Assembly: GCF_000966975.1 (NCBI RefSeq)
Contig: NZ_JZWV01001069.1
Span: 1-6,801 of the forward strand
Direction: 5' to 3'
Source: Streptomyces katrae
GTDB taxonomy: Bacteria > Actinomycetota > Actinomycetes > Streptomycetales > Streptomycetaceae
Length of the DNA stretch: 6,801 nucleotides
Part shown: piece after piece, positions 4,287-6,801 of the stretch
How the letters are laid out: each line of letters opens with the position of its first letter
Numbering within the stretch: the stretch's first letter is position 1
Position numbers and translations under genes: made by a program
The notes under the pieces: model-generated
Database searches by the model: none
Told to the model about the DNA's origin: nothing
The model's input: only the letters and a program-made list of their open reading frames with translations

Positions 4287-5789
4287 ATGACGAACGAGAC
4301 GTCAAGCAGGGAAAGCACGAGCGCCGGTCCGGGTCTCACCCTCGCCGCGGTGGCCGTCGTGCAGTTCATGGTCTCGCTGGACCTGTCGGTCGTGAACGTC
4401 GGTCTCCCGGAGATCGCCACCGGCCTCGGCTTCAGCGCGATGGGCCTGACCTGGGTGATCCACGCCTACGCCCTCTCCTTCGGCGGGCTGCTGCTGCTGG
4501 GCGGCAAGGCCGCCGACCGGTACGGCCGCAAGCGGGTCCTGCTCGTCGGGCTGGGGCTGTTCGGACTGGCCTCCCTCGTCGGGGGCTTCGCCCAGGACCC
4601 GGGCCAGCTCGTCGCCGCGCGGGCGGCGCAGGGCGTCGGGGCCGCCGCGCTCGCCCCGGCCGCCCTGGCGCTGCTGACCGCGGCGTTCCCCACCGGCAAG
4701 CCGCGCGTACGGGCCTTCGGGGTCTGGAGCGCGATGAACGCGGCGGGCGGCGCCCTCGGCGTCCTGGCCGGCGGGCTGCTCACCGAGTACGCCGGCTGGC
4801 GCTGGGTGATGTTCATCAACGTGCCCATGGCCCTCGCGGCGCTGGCCATGGCCTGGCGAGGCATCACGGACTCCCGGCCCGCCCGCGGCGCCGGCCGGCC
4901 CGACATCCTCGGCGCCGTACTGGCCACCGCCGGCCTGGGCCTGCTGGTCTTCGGCGTCGTCCGCACCGACCAGTACGCGTGGACCTCGCCGGTCACCCTG
5001 ACGACGCTGGCCGTCGCCGTCGCGCTGCTGGTCGCCTTCGTCCAGGTGGAGCGGACCACCTCCCGCGAACCGCTGGTGCGGCTCGGCCTGTTCGCCAACC
5101 GCTCGGTCGCCGGCGCGAACGCCTACAACCTGCTCGTCGGCGCGGCCATGGCCTCGGCGTTCTACTTCATGTCCCTCTACCTCCAGCGGGTCCTCGGCAC
5201 CGGTGCGGCGATGACCGGGCTGATGTTCCTGCCGTTCGCCCTCGGCGTGGTCGTCGGCTCCGTGCTGGCCATCAAGCTCGGCTACCGGATCGCTCCGCGC
5301 ACCCTCATGATCTGCGGCGCCCTCCTCACCGCGACCGGCTTCGCCTGGTTCAGCCTGATCAGCCCCGACGGCTCGTTCGCCGGCGACGTCCTCGGCCCCT
5401 CCCTCATCGCCAGCGTCGGCTTCGGCCTCTGCCTCGGGCCGGTCGTCTCGACCGCCACCGCGGGCGTCGCCCCCCACGAGGCCGGCACCGCCTCGGGCCT
5501 GCTCAACAGTTCGCGCCAGATCGGGGCCTCCCTGGGCCTGGCCGCCCTGGGCACCGCCGCCGAACACCGCACCGGAGCCTCCCTCAGCCCCGCGGACCTC
5601 AACGCCGGGTACGCCGTCGGGCTGATCCTCAGCGCCGCGCTGCTGGTCGTCGCCGCGCTCATCGCCCTCACCGTCCTGCGCAAGGGCGGGGCGCCCGCGG
5701 AGGCGGCCGCGGTGCCACGGCGGACTTCACCGACGCACTGGGCCGCGGGCTCGCCGCCGCGCCCGACCTCCGGGACCTCGACGCGATGA
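4287..5789 (+). CDS. MFS exporter, DHA2 (EmrB/QacA) family, about 14 membrane helices
   Basis: A 500-residue integral membrane protein predicted to export small toxic or drug-like molecules using the proton gradient. Family signatures include the helix-1 motif LDLSVVNVGLP (residues 31-41), loop 2-3 motif A GGKAADRYGRKR (72-83) and motif B R-x-x-Q-G-V-G (112-118). The motif C region is GGALGVLAGGLLTEYAGWRW (154-173). Further hydrophobic segments continue to ALLVVAALIALTVL (451-464). The ATG start is supported by sequence, though only AAGG directly before it resembles a ribosome site. It follows the cupin and is divergent from TetR, consistent with an inducible efflux unit. The tail is odd: residues 476-500 are Pro/Ser/Thr-rich and lie over DNA whose codon pattern fits another frame, so the native stop may have been lost or the two genes may overlap by about 78 bases. 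The TGA stop overlaps an ATG (ATGA at 5786). Confidence 0.92.
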   Translation: MTNETSSRESTSAGPGLTLAAVAVVQFMVSLDLSVVNVGLPEIATGLGFSAMGLTWVIHAYALSFGGLLLLGGKAADRYGRKRVLLVGLGLFGLASLVGGFAQDPGQLVAARAAQGVGAAALAPAALALLTAAFPTGKPRVRAFGVWSAMNAAGGALGVLAGGLLTEYAGWRWVMFINVPMALAALAMAWRGITDSRPARGAGRPDILGAVLATAGLGLLVFGVVRTDQYAWTSPVTLTTLAVAVALLVAFVQVERTTSREPLVRLGLFANRSVAGANAYNLLVGAAMASAFYFMSLYLQRVLGTGAAMTGLMFLPFALGVVVGSVLAIKLGYRIAPRTLMICGALLTATGFAWFSLISPDGSFAGDVLGPSLIASVGFGLCLGPVVSTATAGVAPHEAGTASGLLNSSRQIGASLGLAALGTAAEHRTGASLSPADLNAGYAVGLILSAALLVVAALIALTVLRKGGAPAEAAAVPRRTSPTHWAAGSPPRPTSGTSTR

Positions 5790-6271
5790 AGGCCGGCCCG
5801 GAAGCCGACGGCCCCCGGCTGGGTGGGAGCGCGGTCCGCTGGGCGTCCGTACGGCTCGGCGCGGTGCTGGAACGCCGGATCGCGGAGGAGGGCGCCCCGG
5901 ACGAGGCCGAGCTCGACCCGCGCCACCTGACCCGATTCTCCCGCACCGTGCTGCCGGTGCCCCCGACCGCGCACCGTGGAACACGGCGAGGCCGAGACGG
6001 AACTGCTCGTCGACGACCAGGCCGGCGCCGTTGCGGTGCATGGCTGCGGGTGTGGAGTGGTGGACGTCGCGGACCGGCCCAACGACCGGCAGCCGGTCGG
6101 CACTTCCTGGTCCGGCTTCGACACCGCCCGCCGCAGCGCCGTCGACGAGGCGGTGGAAGACCCCTGCCCTGGCTCGTGCCCGTCCCCTGCTGCCTCGCCG
6201 CAGTCGCGGTACCGCGCACACTGGAGCGCGTACTGCCCGCCCATGTGCAGAGGGAGACCGCCGATGCGTGA
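5712..6271 (+). pseudogene. Unrecognised gene, apparently broken by three frame changes
   Basis: Coding-type codon use runs across this region but switches frame. Bases 5714 to about 5960 read TADFTDALGRGLAAAPDLRD and onward to HLTRFSRTVLPVP. From about 5970 to 6161 another frame reads VEHGEAETELLVDDQAGAVA, then HGCGCGVVDV and FDTARRSAVDEAVEDP. From 6164 the first frame resumes with LPWLVPVPCCLAAVAVPRTL and ends ETADA-stop, overlapping the GNAT start. A GGAGG eight bases before GTG 5712 looks like its start, but that GTG is also out of frame. One missing base near 5715, one extra in the C run 5960-5964 and one missing in the C run 6161-6164 would restore a protein of about 186 residues. I do not recognise the family. 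CGC and CC could bind metal, which is speculation. Alternatives: sequencing errors, or a shorter gene starting at ATG 5786, which overlaps the MFS stop. Confidence 0.6.
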
Positions 6272-6737
6272 GAGCGCGCCCGGGACCACCAGCCACCTCG
6301 AGGAGTTCCGCGACGTATACCACCGGGTCTACCGGGAACCCCCGTACCACGAGGACGCGTCGGACGCCGACGCCTTCGCCGGGCAGCTGGCCGAACACGC
6401 CGCCCTGCCCGGCTTCTCGGTGACCACGGTGACCGCCGGGGACACCCTCGGCGGCTTCGCCTACGCCGTCGAGCCCGCGCCGCCCCGGCTGCGCGGACCG
6501 CTGTTCTACGTCTACGAGCTGGCGGTCCTGCCGGAGCTGAGGGGCCGCGGGTACGGGCGCGAACTGCTCGAACGGCTGCTGGCCGGGCGCACCGAACCCC
6601 ACGCCGTGCTCGCCGCCTCGAACCGGGCTCCGGCCCGCGAGCTGTACCGGCGGTGGGGCTGGGCGAAGGCCGGCGAACTCACCGGTCCGCCGCACGGCGT
6701 GGACCTCCTCACCCGCCTCCTGACGCCCGCCCCCTGA
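6264..6737 (+). CDS. GNAT-family N-acetyltransferase
   Basis: A 157-residue cytoplasmic enzyme predicted to transfer acetyl from acetyl-CoA to an amine of unknown identity. The N-terminal helices (HLEEFRDVYHRVYREPPY) lead to a beta strand GGFAYAVEP (residues 63-71). Motif A is FYVYELAVLPELRGRGYGRELLERLL (81-106), with the acetyl-CoA pyrophosphate loop R-G-R-G-Y-G at 93-98. Motif B is NRAPARELYRRWGWAKAGE (120-138), including the usual Asn and Tyr. Length is normal for the family. ATG 6264 has AGAGGGAG about seven bases upstream and overlaps the stop (TGA 6269-6271) of the preceding broken gene, suggesting translational coupling to it. The open frame extends upstream to 5976, but that part belongs to the broken gene and should not be added as an N-terminal domain. 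The link to the exporter is only by position. Confidence 0.9.
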   Translation: MRESAPGTTSHLEEFRDVYHRVYREPPYHEDASDADAFAGQLAEHAALPGFSVTTVTAGDTLGGFAYAVEPAPPRLRGPLFYVYELAVLPELRGRGYGRELLERLLAGRTEPHAVLAASNRAPARELYRRWGWAKAGELTGPPHGVDLLTRLLTPAP

Positions 6738-6747
6738 CACCCCCTCC

Positions 6748-6765
6748 GGCCCCGGAAAGCGGGCC
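6748..6765 (+). terminator. Possible GC-rich hairpin after the GNAT gene
   Basis: GGCCCCG and CGGGCC can pair around a GAAAG loop with one bulged C, ten bases after the GNAT stop. There is no T-run after it. GC-rich hairpins without a T-run can act as terminators in streptomycetes, but such short pairings are also common by chance at this base composition. The remaining bases to 6801 show nothing recognisable. Confidence 0.3.
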
Positions 6766-6801
6766 CCGCCCCCCGAACAGACTCAGCGCGCCCCCCGGCC
6801 C

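Noticed and set aside
4302..5567. A 421-codon minus-strand open frame opposite the exporter
   Set aside because: It is Gly/Glu/Asp/Gln-rich, has no recognisable domain, and mirrors the exporter codons. It is an antisense shadow.
5976..6263. N-terminal extension of the GNAT protein starting at GTG 5976
   Set aside because: The DNA belongs to the preceding broken gene, the last part loses codon bias after 6164, and ATG 6264 has a good ribosome site and begins the family sequence.
5727..6740. Minus-strand frame over the broken gene with a fairly protein-like stretch near 5976-6161
   Set aside because: Its codons are exact complements of the plus-strand frame, so it inherits good composition. 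The plus strand has slightly higher third-position GC, joins with coding sequence on both sides and overlaps the GNAT start naturally.

Overview
The window is very GC-rich DNA. Its genes use codons with G or C at nearly every third position, carry Shine-Dalgarno sites of the AGGAGG type, and encode protein families typical of Streptomyces (DUF5990, DUF1801, short AraC regulators, TetR plus 14-helix MFS pumps). The source is most likely a Streptomyces or close relative. No tRNA, rRNA, CRISPR array, insertion sequence or phage gene was seen; this looks like ordinary chromosomal accessory content.

Layout. At the left edge is the start of a small conserved gene on the minus strand (1-184, runs off the window), divergent from a SAM-dependent methyltransferase (300-932, plus). 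Next is a minus-strand block reading VOC/glyoxalase-fold protein (1944-2354), short AraC regulator (1483-1929), DUF1801 protein (942-1409). The VOC gene is divergent from a DUF5990 gene (2535-3020, plus). That gene ends tail-to-tail, with overlapping stop codons, against a TetR regulator (3017-3691, minus). The TetR gene is divergent from a cupin gene (3779-4210) followed by a DHA2-type MFS exporter (4287-5789). After the exporter comes a gene that appears broken by frame changes (about 5712-6271), then a GNAT acetyltransferase (6264-6737) and a possible hairpin at the right edge.

How the genes may work together. Two regulatory units stand out. In the first, the AraC protein probably acts on an 18-base element (GGTCAGGAATCGAGAAGC on the minus strand) that occurs upstream of the VOC gene and again inside the 3' end of the araC gene, upstream of DUF1801. 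In both places the element lies exactly 20 bases before a TAGCST -10 box. The araC copy is also tandemly duplicated as an in-frame 24-base unit. This suggests a self-contained AraC/VOC/DUF1801 regulon. In the second, the TetR repressor probably controls the divergent cupin-MFS pair through an unusually AT-rich 87-base spacer that holds a recognisable promoter. Several genes appear to be transcribed as leaderless mRNAs, with TANNNT boxes 6-8 bases before the start codon.

No large novel system was identified. The items most worth a second look are the duplicated operator/promoter cassette and the unrecognised cysteine-containing broken gene behind the exporter. All family names come from recognising sequence by eye, not from database searches.
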